A DNA stretch of 64,000 bases from Prevotella sp. (GCA_016285075.1 JAEEQB010000016.1:1-64000); one strand, 5' to 3'; positions 1 through 6,896 are shown, counted from the first letter of the stretch. Numbers and translations: made by a program. Notes: a model not told the origin generated them from the letters alone.

Positions 1-123
1 TAGTCCAACGGATGACAAGACTTCTTTGAAGTGACAATTGTCAAGCATTTTGTAAAGCAGCGACACACCACCAAAGGCTGTTATCTCTTTTGCCGTGAAG
101 GCTATCTCCAGGTCTTTCATCAT
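1..123 (-). CDS. N-terminal part of a transposase-like protein, cut by the window edge
   Basis: Only the first 41 codons are present, running off the left edge. The reading begins MMKDLEIAFTAKEI and continues with a GGVSLLYKMLDN segment. This resembles, from memory, the N-terminus of IS4/IS1380-type DDE transposases of Bacteroidetes, in which a short opening strand is followed by a T-x-FGG segment. The DDE core is outside the window, so the family cannot be confirmed. A well-formed promoter lies just upstream on the same strand, which suggests an expressed gene and not a decayed scrap. It follows the lipoprotein genes in the same direction. Either ATG at 123 or at 120 could be the start. An unrelated short protein family remains possible. 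Confidence 0.5.
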   Translation of the reverse strand, partial: MMKDLEIAFTAKEITAFGGVSLLYKMLDNCHFKEVLSSVGL

Positions 124-145
124 AACATTGGCTCTTAATCCGTGG

Positions 146-177
146 CAAAGTTAATAAATAACTGAATAACAACCAAA
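146..177 (-). promoter_or_regulatory. Bacteroidetes-type promoter for the leftmost gene
   Basis: On the minus strand TTTG (177-174) is followed after 20 bases by TAACTTTG (153-146), matching the primary sigma factor pattern TTTG-N19-21-TAnnTTTG. The predicted transcript starts about 15-20 bases before the ATG at 123. Confidence 0.65.
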
Positions 178-189
178 TACAAAGGCTAT

Positions 190-212
190 TTTCTAATGGC
201 GGCCATTAGAAA
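190..212. terminator. Inverted repeat at the end of the lipoprotein operon
   Basis: TTTCTAATGG and CCATTAGAAA flank a three-base centre. The stop codon of the lipoprotein gene (206-208) lies inside it. It lacks a clear U-tract, so it is either a weak transcript end or a protein-binding palindrome. Confidence 0.35.
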
Positions 213-751
213 TGGCTGAAATTCAGTCTAACAACCGATTTGGGTTTAATGGTGTTTATATTGTGCTCGTTGTAATAGTCTGTGAAATATGGCTTTACGT
301 CAATGTTTGTTGGTATCTGTGCATAACCATAGAGATTGTCTATATAGGCAACCATGGCTCTTAGTGAGTCTTCTTTTGTAAATGGCTGTCTATTTGTGAG
401 TTCATTGCATAAAGAGACAACACTAATTCCTGTGTATTGGGAAGCAATGGGCAGGTTTTGTGCTTTGACAAAGATTCTATGAACACATTCTTTGGCACTA
501 AAGCCTGTTTTAGAAGCAGAGATAAGCTTGCCTTCTTTGTCAAGTGAATATATGCTATCAATGATTTCTCCATACTCTTTAAGAGACGACTTGTCAAATA
601 AGGCTCTATACAACTTCTGTGAAGAGCAATTGGTGCGTATTTCAAGTTCTTCTATGGAGTAGCCCCGCCTTATTAGTTCTTTCAACTCTTTTCTTATTGT
701 TTCATCTGACACAACGGTCTTATTCTCTTTGGAGCAAGCTCCAAGAATCAT
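206..751 (-). CDS. Putative lipoprotein of unknown function, probably with a damaged start
   Basis: The 181-residue frame begins MILGACSKEN, with the lipobox LGAC only five residues from the start. That is too short for a signal peptide. Reading upstream in the same frame gives KYNYICLLFCA, a good hydrophobic signal segment, preceded by ATG at 790-788 whose second codon is TAA (787-785). If base 787 on the minus strand were A instead of T, the gene would start MKKYNYIC and have a normal lipoprotein signal of 194 residues. The mature part is alpha-helical and charged, with a helix-turn-helix-like stretch (RRGYSIEELEIRTNCSSQKL), and matches no family I know. It overlaps the preceding lipoprotein gene. 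It may be a recent nonsense mutant, or be translated weakly from the internal ATG. Confidence 0.5.
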   Translation of the reverse strand: MILGACSKENKTVVSDETIRKELKELIRRGYSIEELEIRTNCSSQKLYRALFDKSSLKEYGEIIDSIYSLDKEGKLISASKTGFSAKECVHRIFVKAQNLPIASQYTGISVVSLCNELTNRQPFTKEDSLRAMVAYIDNLYGYAQIPTNIDVKPYFTDYYNEHNINTIKPKSVVRLNFSHF

Positions 752-1263
752 TGCACAGAATAGTAAACAAATATAATTGTATTTTTACATAATGCCTCTT
801 CTTTTTTAATTTCTTCCCATACTGGTTGCAATGGTTCGTTATAGGAATTATTCAGAAGCCAGTTGACCTTGTGAAGATCGTCTTTGTCTTTATTGGCTTC
901 TTCTATTTGAGATTTCATGTCCTCATAGAGTGAGTCAATATATTGACTGTTCGAAAGAACAGCCTTTTTGAACAACTCTGCCGTTACATCAAATGTATGG
1001 GGAGTCGGATTAGTCTTTCCTGTGGAAAGCCTTTCCAAGACCTGCTTAGGCATTGCCAAAGAGTATAAAACTTTTGTGGTGTCATTCCCTGCTACAATGA
1101 GTAAAGCATCTATTCTTTGTTTTATGTTTAGAGATTTGTAGTAATCTTCACATAGTTTTTCCATCTTTTGGGATTGATATGTCTTGTCATCATGATGACA
1201 TCCACATATAACAAACAAAAAAAAGAGAATATTGTTTATTAAGATAATCCGATTCTTATTCAT
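748..1263 (-). CDS. Putative lipoprotein of unknown function
   Basis: The 171-residue protein begins MNKNRIILINN, then a hydrophobic stretch FFLFVICGC that fits a lipoprotein signal with the acylated cysteine at about residue 22. The mature chain is helical and charged (YYKSLNIKQRIDALLIVAG; SQIEEANKDKDDL). I recognise no domain. The last dozen residues (CKNTIIFVYYSVQ) are probably read-through: they overlap the signal-peptide coding part of the next gene in another frame. A single base at 787 would restore a TGA stop directly after ...KKEEAL. It would be anchored in the membrane facing the periplasm, and is likely co-transcribed with its neighbours, 12 bases from the upstream small membrane protein. 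Confidence 0.6.
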   Translation of the reverse strand: MNKNRIILINNILFFLFVICGCHHDDKTYQSQKMEKLCEDYYKSLNIKQRIDALLIVAGNDTTKVLYSLAMPKQVLERLSTGKTNPTPHTFDVTAELFKKAVLSNSQYIDSLYEDMKSQIEEANKDKDDLHKVNWLLNNSYNEPLQPVWEEIKKEEALCKNTIIFVYYSVQ

Positions 1264-1275
1264 ATCTCAGATGAA

Positions 1276-1491
1276 TTATATTATTTCCATAATACCGCGA
1301 TAGGTTAAAACAGCCCCTAGTACAGTTTCTGCAAACGTAATGATGACTCCAATCATCATGGGAAAAGGAATCCAAAACGGACGACAAATTCTGTAAGTGA
1401 AATCCGTGGGATAAGTCCACCCAAATATGCGTCCAGATACTTCGACCAACAGGAGCAGGCCAATAATAATTTGAATAATTGCAGTTGTCAT
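1276..1491 (-). CDS. Small two-helix membrane protein
   Basis: The 71-residue protein has two hydrophobic segments (about residues 3-19 and 45-66) joined by a short aromatic loop (GRIFGWTYPTDFTYRICRPFW). It matches no family I can name. It sits 12 bases before the lipoprotein genes on the same strand, so it is probably made with them. The upstream gap of 110 bases shows no TAnnTTTG promoter on this strand, which favours read-through from the GTPase genes. Whether it is functionally linked to them cannot be told from sequence. Confidence 0.6.
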   Translation of the reverse strand: MTTAIIQIIIGLLLLVEVSGRIFGWTYPTDFTYRICRPFWIPFPMMIGVIITFAETVLGAVLTYRGIMEII

Positions 1492-1601
1492 AGTTTCTTC
1501 ACATAAATTTGTATTTCATTTTGTTCGTTCTTCTCGTAGGCGTCTAACAACGTTGAGAAAAATAATAGTGTTGCTTTTATGGGAGGTATAAAAGCTTTAT
1601 T

Positions 1602-2375
1602 CTAACCTTCAGGAAATTCAAACCTAACATCTAATGTGATTGTTTCTTTAGTTTCTAACGTCTTTTTGACATTAGCATCTAAAGAAAACACATTAGGCAT
1701 AACATTTAAACTAAAGGCAATGTCTAAAGCAGAATTAAGTTCTTTTGTCATCTCGCAGTGGATAGTTCTTCCAAGGAATGCGTTTTCTATACCGGGGTCT
1801 CGCATTCTTATTAACGAACGAATGGCAGCATCATTGTCAAGATGATATTTCTTTGCTAATTCCTGAGCCTTCTTATACGATTCGTCAGAAATAACCTTGC
1901 AACCATCAAATGCGTCATCTATTTCTATTCCAAGTTTTTCTTTGAGTTCATTTCTCTTTTTTATATTATTTCTAGCATTTATTACTTTATAGCTTACTCC
2001 TACATTTGTATCCAATTCTCTTGTTTCGATACTTTCTGTTGCTTCCTTAATATTAAAGCCTGTCGCTCCTAAACATTGGGCAATTTCACTTATTTTGAAC
2101 CATTTGTCTTTGCGGATTTCGTCTATTGCATCTACTACGTTCAAGTATGTGTCAGGTTCAAATGGGTGCTTTATCAGGATATCACCCTCTTGAATCTCTG
2201 ATGGTAACACTACGTTGGTATTACTACGGATTGAAGGAATATCGTCTATCGAAACAAATTGTAGTTGTCTATTAACTTGTTCTGAGTTCTTTTCCCACTC
2301 CCAGTTAATAGATCTTTCATCAGAGGTTACGTGAATTACTCTCTCTCTCAATTCTGGAACATTATTATTGCACAT
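1602..2375 (-). CDS. Hypothetical protein, third member of the GTPase cassette
   Basis: The 257-residue soluble protein has no signal peptide or membrane segment. It is charged and mixed alpha/beta, with a helical central part rich in K and E (NARNNIKKRNELKEKLGIEIDDAFDG, about 130-160) and a region rich in beta residues at the C-terminus. I recognise no domain. Its start overlaps the end of the preceding gene by 28 bases in another frame, which implies tight translational coupling with the membrane protein and, two bases further up, the GTPase. The stretch is clearly richer in A+T than the core genes to the right, suggesting acquisition by transfer. A role as effector or regulator of the GTPase is inference from position only. 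Confidence 0.65.
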   Translation of the reverse strand: MCNNNVPELRERVIHVTSDERSINWEWEKNSEQVNRQLQFVSIDDIPSIRSNTNVVLPSEIQEGDILIKHPFEPDTYLNVVDAIDEIRKDKWFKISEIAQCLGATGFNIKEATESIETRELDTNVGVSYKVINARNNIKKRNELKEKLGIEIDDAFDGCKVISDESYKKAQELAKKYHLDNDAAIRSLIRMRDPGIENAFLGRTIHCEMTKELNSALDIAFSLNVMPNVFSLDANVKKTLETKETITLDVRFEFPEG

Positions 2376-2884
2376 ATAGCTATGATTATTAGAATAAGAA
2401 TTATGTATTTGCTAATCTTTTTTTTTTCAATATATTTTTTATGAGTCTTACGAATCGTGTCTAAATCCCATGCATTACATGACTTGCCAAGAGAATGTGC
2501 CAACTCTTTCAACCATTTGAGAGAAATCTCAACATCTGGTGTGTTGGCATAAAAAGTATATACTGTACGTCTTCCTGCCTCATCCTCATCATTGAAATTA
2601 CCCCGAATCATTAGTGATTTATTATTGTCAATATAACACATAAGATTAGAAGAAACAGGTTTTCCTTTTTCGAGGCACTCATTAACCACATCCTTGAAAT
2701 TATTAAATAAAGGATACCATTGATGCTCTTTTTTCTTTTTGAATAATGTAGCAGACGCCCCCCTGTTGTTTAGCAGAAAACTCATGACTTCACTACGTCT
2801 CTCTTTTTCACAAGGTTTCCCATCCACGTAAAGAATGTCTTCACCTGTGACGCTTTTATTTTGAATCCAGAAGATAGTATCCAT
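2348..2884 (-). CDS. Tail-anchored hypothetical protein beside the GTPase
   Basis: The 178-residue protein has a soluble N-terminal part of about 155 residues and one C-terminal membrane helix (KYIILILIIIAICAIIMF). This predicts a tail-anchored protein with its globular part in the cytoplasm. A short lysine-rich stretch (RKTHKKYIEKKKISK) precedes the helix and fits the positive-inside rule. The N-terminal part begins with strands (DTIFWIQNKSVTGEDILYVDGKP). No family is recognised. It lies two bases after the GTPase gene and overlaps the next gene. Since the GTPase is itself N-terminally membrane anchored, the two could form a membrane complex, but that is inference. Confidence 0.65.
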   Translation of the reverse strand: MDTIFWIQNKSVTGEDILYVDGKPCEKERRSEVMSFLLNNRGASATLFKKKKEHQWYPLFNNFKDVVNECLEKGKPVSSNLMCYIDNNKSLMIRGNFNDEDEAGRRTVYTFYANTPDVEISLKWLKELAHSLGKSCNAWDLDTIRKTHKKYIEKKKISKYIILILIIIAICAIIMFQN

Positions 2885-2886
2885 AA

Positions 2887-3504
2887 TTAAAATATCTTAT
2901 CAACAATTTTTTGCATTTCTTGTTTATTTGTGACATCTACAGGAAAGAGGTTTCTTTTGAAATCCGTTTTATACTCTTTTTTCTCAATCATACTATCAAA
3001 CTTTTTAACGGCTTCCTTTGGATTAGGTGTTTTGTCAATATGAGTGGCAAGTTTGACAAAATTATACTTGTCTTTCTCTAATTCCTTATACTTCCTACTT
3101 ATAAATTCAAATCTATAGTTTACCTGTTTCATGTATGCAGTATCGATAAGATATCTGCTGATATCAAAACAATAGATAAGAATATCATTCTCAGCTATCA
3201 TTCTTTCATAATACGGTTTCACATAGTCTTCACTCCCGCCTATATCTATTCCCTTCTTGATTAAAACCGTTTCTCCATTATTTTTATTATAATAGAACTC
3301 TTCGTAATTATCAACTTCGGTCTCTTCTTCTACGTAAGGCTTGTTCTGCAAGAACCGATAGAAACGGGTCTTTCCCGCCTCTTTCATTCCAAGAACAACA
3401 AGCCTCTTTCCTTTTACTTTTCTATACCTCCATCCAAGCATTGATGCTAAAAAACCAATTAAAATAGAAATCAATACCCAACCCCATTTTATATAAATAA
3501 GCAT
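2887..3504 (-). CDS. Membrane-anchored small GTPase resembling Arf/SR-beta
   Basis: The 205-residue protein has an N-terminal membrane helix (about residues 6-24), a basic segment (RYRKVKGKR), then a small G domain. Visible motifs are the P-loop GMKEAGKT (39-46), a possible switch threonine near 62, the G3 motif DIGG (87-90), a G4-like THID (154-157, in place of NKxD) and a G5-like FPVDVTN. The stretch DIGGSEDYVKPYYERM is like the Arf/Sar/SR-beta switch II, where D-x-GG is followed by a P-x-aromatic element. N-terminal anchor plus G domain also recalls the SRP receptor beta subunit. It would bind and hydrolyse GTP at the inner membrane. The next gene begins two bases on. The G4 change leaves strict guanine specificity uncertain. 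Confidence 0.75.
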   Translation of the reverse strand: MLIYIKWGWVLISILIGFLASMLGWRYRKVKGKRLVVLGMKEAGKTRFYRFLQNKPYVEEETEVDNYEEFYYNKNNGETVLIKKGIDIGGSEDYVKPYYERMIAENDILIYCFDISRYLIDTAYMKQVNYRFEFISRKYKELEKDKYNFVKLATHIDKTPNPKEAVKKFDSMIEKKEYKTDFKRNLFPVDVTNKQEMQKIVDKIF

Positions 3505-3538
3505 TTCAACAAATCTTTTTATAAAACAAATACTATCA

Positions 3539-3886
3539 TTACCTTGTCACCCAACTTCTCCCCTCATTCCTCGAATAGTACAAACCTTTGGTGGTGTTTG
3601 CCAACAGTTCGTTGCCGTTTTCTTGGAGATTGAGGAAATCACCGTAGGATGATGTGTTAGTGCATCGGGGCGAGAAAGATCGCCCGTCGTTCTGAGAGAC
3701 ATACAAACCTTTTCTGGTGCAGGCCAGGATTTCGCGGCCTACCTGCAAAAGGTCGATGAAAGTTCCGTATGACGTACTGTTACAGCGCGTCACCCATGAG
3801 CGACCACCAGTCTGAGAATACTCTATGGTGTTCTTTGTCGTATTGATTCTCAGCAGTCCTTGTCCTATGTTGATGAGTTGTGGCAT
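3539..3886 (-). CDS. Short Asp-box (BNR-like) repeat protein
   Basis: The 115-residue protein contains three copies of an Asp-box-like turn: YSQTGGRSW, VSQNDGRSF and YSRNEGRSW, spaced about 40 residues apart. The intervening strands are also alike (RCNSTSYGTF, RCTNTSSYGDF). Asp-boxes (S-x-D-x-G-x-x-W) mark the blades of beta-propellers such as sialidases, but two and a half repeats are too few for a closed propeller. The chain stops directly after the third motif (GRSWVTR). It has no signal peptide and so should be cytoplasmic, unlike real sialidases. It may oligomerise to a propeller or be a truncated copy of a longer protein. It is 16 bases from the zinc ribbon gene. Confidence 0.65.
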   Translation of the reverse strand: MPQLINIGQGLLRINTTKNTIEYSQTGGRSWVTRCNSTSYGTFIDLLQVGREILACTRKGLYVSQNDGRSFSPRCTNTSSYGDFLNLQENGNELLANTTKGLYYSRNEGRSWVTR

Positions 3887-3902
3887 ATATTATAAATAGG
3901 TA

Positions 3903-4070
3903 TTACAAAATACGATCCAATATTGTGGCTTTCTTTGTATTTCCACTCCCGCACTTCGGGCAGTGCGGCAGGTTGATGCCTGCCCTGATGCCGCCCTCGG
4001 TGTAGAAGGTTTCGAAGGTTTCGCCACAGTCCTTGCACTTGAATGTTGCTTTTTCCATTTTTGTGAGCAT
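3903..4070 (-). CDS. Small zinc-ribbon protein
   Basis: From the ATG at 4070 the protein has 55 residues with two CxxC knuckles, C12/C15 and C37/C40, the pattern of a zinc ribbon with one bound zinc. It is otherwise basic and without a membrane segment. An in-frame ATG at 4085 exists, but GAGGA lies about 8 bases upstream of the internal ATG, which is why I prefer the shorter form. Such small ribbons bind nucleic acid or act as scaffold; nothing here tells which. It lies 7 bases after the 90-residue gene and 16 bases before the Asp-box gene on the same strand. Confidence 0.65.
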   Translation of the reverse strand: MLTKMEKATFKCKDCGETFETFYTEGGIRAGINLPHCPKCGSGNTKKATILDRIL

Positions 4071-4092
4071 GATATGTTCCTCCATTCTTTAG

Positions 4093-4365
4093 TTATTCCT
4101 TCCAGAGGGGTGTACCGTCACTGTGGGTGAAGGCTTTGACAAGGGCATCCATGCCTTCATGGTTGCCCGCAGTCTTGGCACGAAGGAAGGCGGCTTGGGG
4201 CACGCCACGGGAGTTCCCGTAGGGGTGCTGGAAGCCGGGGTAGTTCTGGTTGATCCAATCGGTCAGCTCTTCTGAGGTCATGGCCTTGCCCTGTCGCGTC
4301 AAAGAGACTGCAAGTTCTATGACGCCTTCATATACCTTTTCCTTTAATACTGTTTCTGTCATCAT
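4093..4365 (-). CDS. Conserved-looking hypothetical protein of 90 residues
   Basis: The protein begins MMTETVLKEKVYEGVIELAVSL and is soluble and mostly helical, with a conserved-looking centre (LTDWINQNYPGFQHPYGNSRGV) that could form a small DNA- or protein-binding domain. I do not recognise the family. It is the first gene of the apparent minus-strand operon: after it come the zinc ribbon (7 bases on), the Asp-box protein and the GTPase trio. A promoter lies about 270 bases upstream, leaving a long leader. Base composition is close to the core genome, unlike the AT-rich GTPase trio, so the operon may be a composite. Confidence 0.6.
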   Translation of the reverse strand: MMTETVLKEKVYEGVIELAVSLTRQGKAMTSEELTDWINQNYPGFQHPYGNSRGVPQAAFLRAKTAGNHEGMDALVKAFTHSDGTPLWKE

Positions 4366-4630
4366 CGTTTTAAGTTTTTAGGTTACTATATACACTGAGG
4401 CGCAGACTCGCGCCAATATTCTGCAACGGAGGTCCTGAGAAAACCTTGAAAACGGAATATGACAGAAGTCCGCGCCTGATATGCGCGGAAACAACTGCAC
4501 AACATTCTCCGCTTTCAGTTCTGCCCGTTGCCAGGCAGGGAAGTTCTCAGGTTCCCGTTTGGTGAGAATGAAGCACAATGCTTCGCTTTCAGTATGTCAA
4601 TTGGACAATGGTCGAAACCATATCCGCTTG
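4366..4630 (-). other. Long structured 5' leader of the accessory operon
   Basis: No convincing gene is seen. The stretch contains several short perfect stems, for example CCGCGC/GCGCGG near 4473-4491, GGCG/CGCC near 4400-4415 and GAAGC/GCTTC near 4569-4583. It lies between a good promoter and the first ATG, so the transcript would begin with about 260 untranslated bases. A 66-codon frame in it (4378-4578) has no recognisable features. Confidence 0.35.
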
Positions 4631-4660
4631 CAAAGATAGTGAATCTTTTTGAATTGACAA
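4631..4660 (-). promoter_or_regulatory. Promoter of the 90-residue/zinc-ribbon/GTPase operon
   Basis: On the minus strand TTG (4660-4658) and TATCTTTG (4638-4631) are 19 bases apart, matching the Bacteroidetes primary promoter. Confidence 0.6.
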
Positions 4661-4711
4661 TACTTTTTGACGAAAAAGTTGCAAAACTTCTGTCAATATC
4701 CCGTAATCGGG

Positions 4712-5512
4712 TCAGAATACGTACCCCTTAATGCCGAGGAATCCAAACTTCAGACCATCTCTGAACTTGAACCTCAGCCTCTGCCCTTCGACACTGGAAC
4801 GGATAGGCATCTCCTTGAAGTTGTAAGGATACTTCAGTAGCCGAGTGATATCTTTCAAGAGATCGTTATGATAATAGTCGACATTGATGGATGATCTGTC
4901 GCCTGTAGCTACCTGCTCAGTATACCCTTTGATGGCTTTGCCGTTCTCAAAAACACAACATTCTGTGAAAGTGACGTCTTTGCGATTTCTAATCTTTGTC
5001 CAGATACCAATAGGGATATCATCTGAGTCACACTGATAGGAGTAGATGTAATAACCAAGTGCCAACTTGTCGGCTTTGCCCGTCAGATAGCCCTCGTGGA
5101 ATTGAAAGGTATAGTTTTCTGTCTTTGTCTTGCCGTTCTCGGTTTCTCTCCCCGAATAGTTCATCGGGCCATCGAGCAGGCCGTTCTTGTAGTTGAGGGT
5201 GATTTTCGCTACCACCTTTTTCCCATATATGCTCCCATTGAATGTGAGTGTCCACAATCCTTCCAGCTTGTCATCTTTGTACTGACCTGTCTCAGTGTAG
5301 GTAGAGCCACCGTTTCGCTTGTCCGCTATCTTGAATGTGTATTCACCGTCAAACATGCGCTTACCGTCAACTCCCTCATAATAAGAATAGGTGGCGGTGC
5401 CACTGTTTCCTTCTCCAAACACGCCCGAGTAGGTCTTGTGCTCTTGGGCATTTGCATTCAGTACCAATGCTGTCATCAGCGCGAAGGCTGTAAAAAGTCG
5501 TTTTGTTTTCAT
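4712..5512 (-). CDS. Secreted MORN-repeat-like protein
   Basis: The 266-residue protein has a signal peptide (MKTKRLFTAFALMTALVLNANA, cleaved before QEHK) and so is exported. The rest carries repeated strand-turn units of the MORN type, such as FDGEYTF, DDKLEGLWTLTF and KNGLLDGPMNY, in which G-x-Y/W-x-G alternates with D/N-rich turns. MORN-like sheets are common in exported Bacteroidetes proteins, usually without known function. The last 60 residues (YPYNFKEMPIRSSVEGQRLRFKF) differ and may be a separate small domain. It seems monocistronic: a TAATTTTG box lies about 30 bases upstream, and its stop is about 50 bases before the promoter of the next operon. Confidence 0.7.
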   Translation of the reverse strand: MKTKRLFTAFALMTALVLNANAQEHKTYSGVFGEGNSGTATYSYYEGVDGKRMFDGEYTFKIADKRNGGSTYTETGQYKDDKLEGLWTLTFNGSIYGKKVVAKITLNYKNGLLDGPMNYSGRETENGKTKTENYTFQFHEGYLTGKADKLALGYYIYSYQCDSDDIPIGIWTKIRNRKDVTFTECCVFENGKAIKGYTEQVATGDRSSINVDYYHNDLLKDITRLLKYPYNFKEMPIRSSVEGQRLRFKFRDGLKFGFLGIKGYVF

Positions 5513-5540
5513 TTTGTTACGTTTGATTTTGATTATCGGT

Positions 5541-5549
5541 GCAAAATTA
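5541..5549 (-). promoter_or_regulatory. -7 box of the MORN-like gene
   Basis: TAATTTTGC on the minus strand (5549-5541) fits TAnnTTTG and lies 29 bases before the ATG. A clear -33 TTTG was not found. Confidence 0.45.
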
Positions 5550-5676
5550 GTGTGTCGCTATGCGAAATTTCCGCAGAGGTGTTACTTTTTTCCATATTCC
5601 TGTAGCATAACTATCTCTTAGAGGCAGAAGCGAACTCAATAGTGTTCGCCTAGCACAGTCTGACGGAGCGTTTCTC

Positions 5677-5786
5677 TTCAAACAGTCTAAGGCCGAGATT
5701 CAAGCAGGAGAGTGATTCTCTTCAAGCAAGAGCGCTTCACGATCCAAACAAGAGAAACCTCCTTTGGAAAAGAGAGTCTTTCACAT
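5677..5786. repeat. Degenerate array with 22-bp period, five units
   Basis: Units begin at 5677, 5699, 5721, 5743 and 5765, each exactly 22 bases on. They open with TTCAAAC, TTCAAGC, TTCAAGC, TCCAAAC and TGGAAAA. Copies are diverged, but the period is exact. The last units (AGAGAAACCTCC and TTGGAAAAGAGAG) recur almost unchanged at 46530-46556. It lies in the non-coding gap 5513-6061. Confidence 0.7.
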
Positions 5787-5880
5787 CGTTATTATTCAAC
5801 CTTTGACTAGCGCTTCATAGGTGCTGGAGTAATGAATTTTCTATGTTATCAAAGTCAAGATGAAACACCCCTGAAAAATT

Positions 5881-5956
5881 GAGTTAACTCGATTGGTCAA
5901 ATGAGTTAACTCGATCGATGATTTGAGTTAACTCAAACGATTGATCGAGTTAACTC
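5881..5956. repeat. Four palindromes GAGTTAACTC at exact 22-bp spacing
   Basis: Perfect copies of the ten-base palindrome begin at 5881, 5903, 5925 and 5947. The 12-base spacers differ but are rich in GATC/GATTG. The sites lie on one face of the helix (two turns apart), upstream of the DJ-1/PfpI promoter at 6062. This fits cooperative protein binding or a minisatellite. Confidence 0.85.
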
Positions 5957-6061
5957 ACGTTTTGGGGGAGTGTCAGTTTGTCAAGAATTCTGAATCCAAT
6001 GGCTAATTATGGGCCCTTAGCTGATGAAGCGTTGTGAGTTTCACAAAAATAGTCACACTTA

Positions 6062-6093
6062 TTTGGATTTCTCGTTGAAAAGTCGTATCTTTG
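6062..6093 (+). promoter_or_regulatory. Promoter of the DJ-1/PfpI gene
   Basis: TTTG (6062-6065), 20 bases, then TATCTTTG (6086-6093): a near-consensus Bacteroidetes promoter. The leader is about 50 bases, which supports the start at 6151. Confidence 0.75.
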
Positions 6094-6150
6094 CACCAAA
6101 GTTGTAACGAGAGGGCAATGCCCTACTCATATAAACCAATAAAGAAGATT

Positions 6151-6717
6151 ATGGCAAAAGTTTATGTATTTCTGGCAGACGGCTTCGAGGATGTCGAGGC
6201 GCTGATTCCCATTGACGTGTTGCGTCGTGGTGGTGTAGAAGTAGTAACGGTGAGTACCACGGAGTTTCCGCTCGTGGAGTCGGCTCATGGTGTGAATATT
6301 GAGGCAGATATACAGTTTGAGCAGGGGGACTTCTCTGATGCAGACCTGCTGTTCCTGCCTGGTGGAATGCCCGGTGCCAGCAACCTTTTTGCCCATGAGG
6401 GTGTGTGTCAGGCACTTGTGGAGCAGGCTGAGGCTGGCAAGAAGATTGCGGCCATCTGTGCATCGCCTGCTGTAGTACTGGCTCCGCTGGGCATACTTGA
6501 TGGCAAGGAGGCTACCTGCTATCCTGGCTTCGAGCAGGCTCTGGCAAATGCCAAGTACACCGCTGACCTAGTTACCGTAAGTGGCAACGTCACCACGGGC
6601 GAAGGCCCTGCAGCCGCCTTCCCCTTTGCTTATGAACTGCTCACCCAGCTGGTTAACAAGCAGACCAGCGACCAGGTGGCAGAGGGAATGCGCTATAAGC
6701 ATCTGATGCAACGGTGA
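6151..6717 (+). CDS. DJ-1/PfpI family protein
   Basis: Start is placed at the ATG giving MAKVYVFLADGFEDVEA (188 residues), because the family begins there and upstream codons are not conserved in character. The nucleophile elbow AAICASPAVV holds the reactive cysteine C103, matching C106 of human DJ-1, and E16 in DGFEDVEA matches the glutamate (E18) that polarises it. The family forms flavodoxin-like dimers with roles in glyoxal detoxification, deglycation, chaperone action or oxidative stress sensing; this member looks like the YajL/ThiJ branch (LLFLPGGMPGA, TGEGPAAAFPFA). It is cytoplasmic. It is preceded by its own promoter and two repeat arrays, and appears monocistronic. The exact reaction cannot be told from sequence. 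Confidence 0.9.
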   Translation: MAKVYVFLADGFEDVEALIPIDVLRRGGVEVVTVSTTEFPLVESAHGVNIEADIQFEQGDFSDADLLFLPGGMPGASNLFAHEGVCQALVEQAEAGKKIAAICASPAVVLAPLGILDGKEATCYPGFEQALANAKYTADLVTVSGNVTTGEGPAAAFPFAYELLTQLVNKQTSDQVAEGMRYKHLMQR

Positions 6718-6720
6718 TTA

Positions 6721-6896
6721 TTGCATCGGACTCTACGGACTGTCACGGACTTTATGGCCGAAGAAGCTTGCATCGGACTCTACGGACTGTCACGGACTTT
6801 ATGGCCGAAGAAGTTTGCATCGGACTCTACGGACTGTCACGGACTATTATGGCTGAAGTAGCTTGCATCGGACATTACGGACTGTCACGGACTATT
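6721..6896 (+). repeat. Four tandem copies of a 47-48-bp repeat
   Basis: Copies begin at 6721, 6768, 6815 and 6863 with TTGCATCGGAC. Each contains the sub-repeat ACGGACT-N3-ACGGACT and a tail near GGCCGAAGAAG. It starts three bases after the stop of the DJ-1 gene and ends just before the GxxExxY gene. The 66-codon frame across it is only the repeat read as protein. Confidence 0.9.

Noticed and set aside
4378..4578. 66-codon minus-strand leader peptide
   Set aside because: No known leader features or run of regulatory codons; more likely chance in a structured leader.
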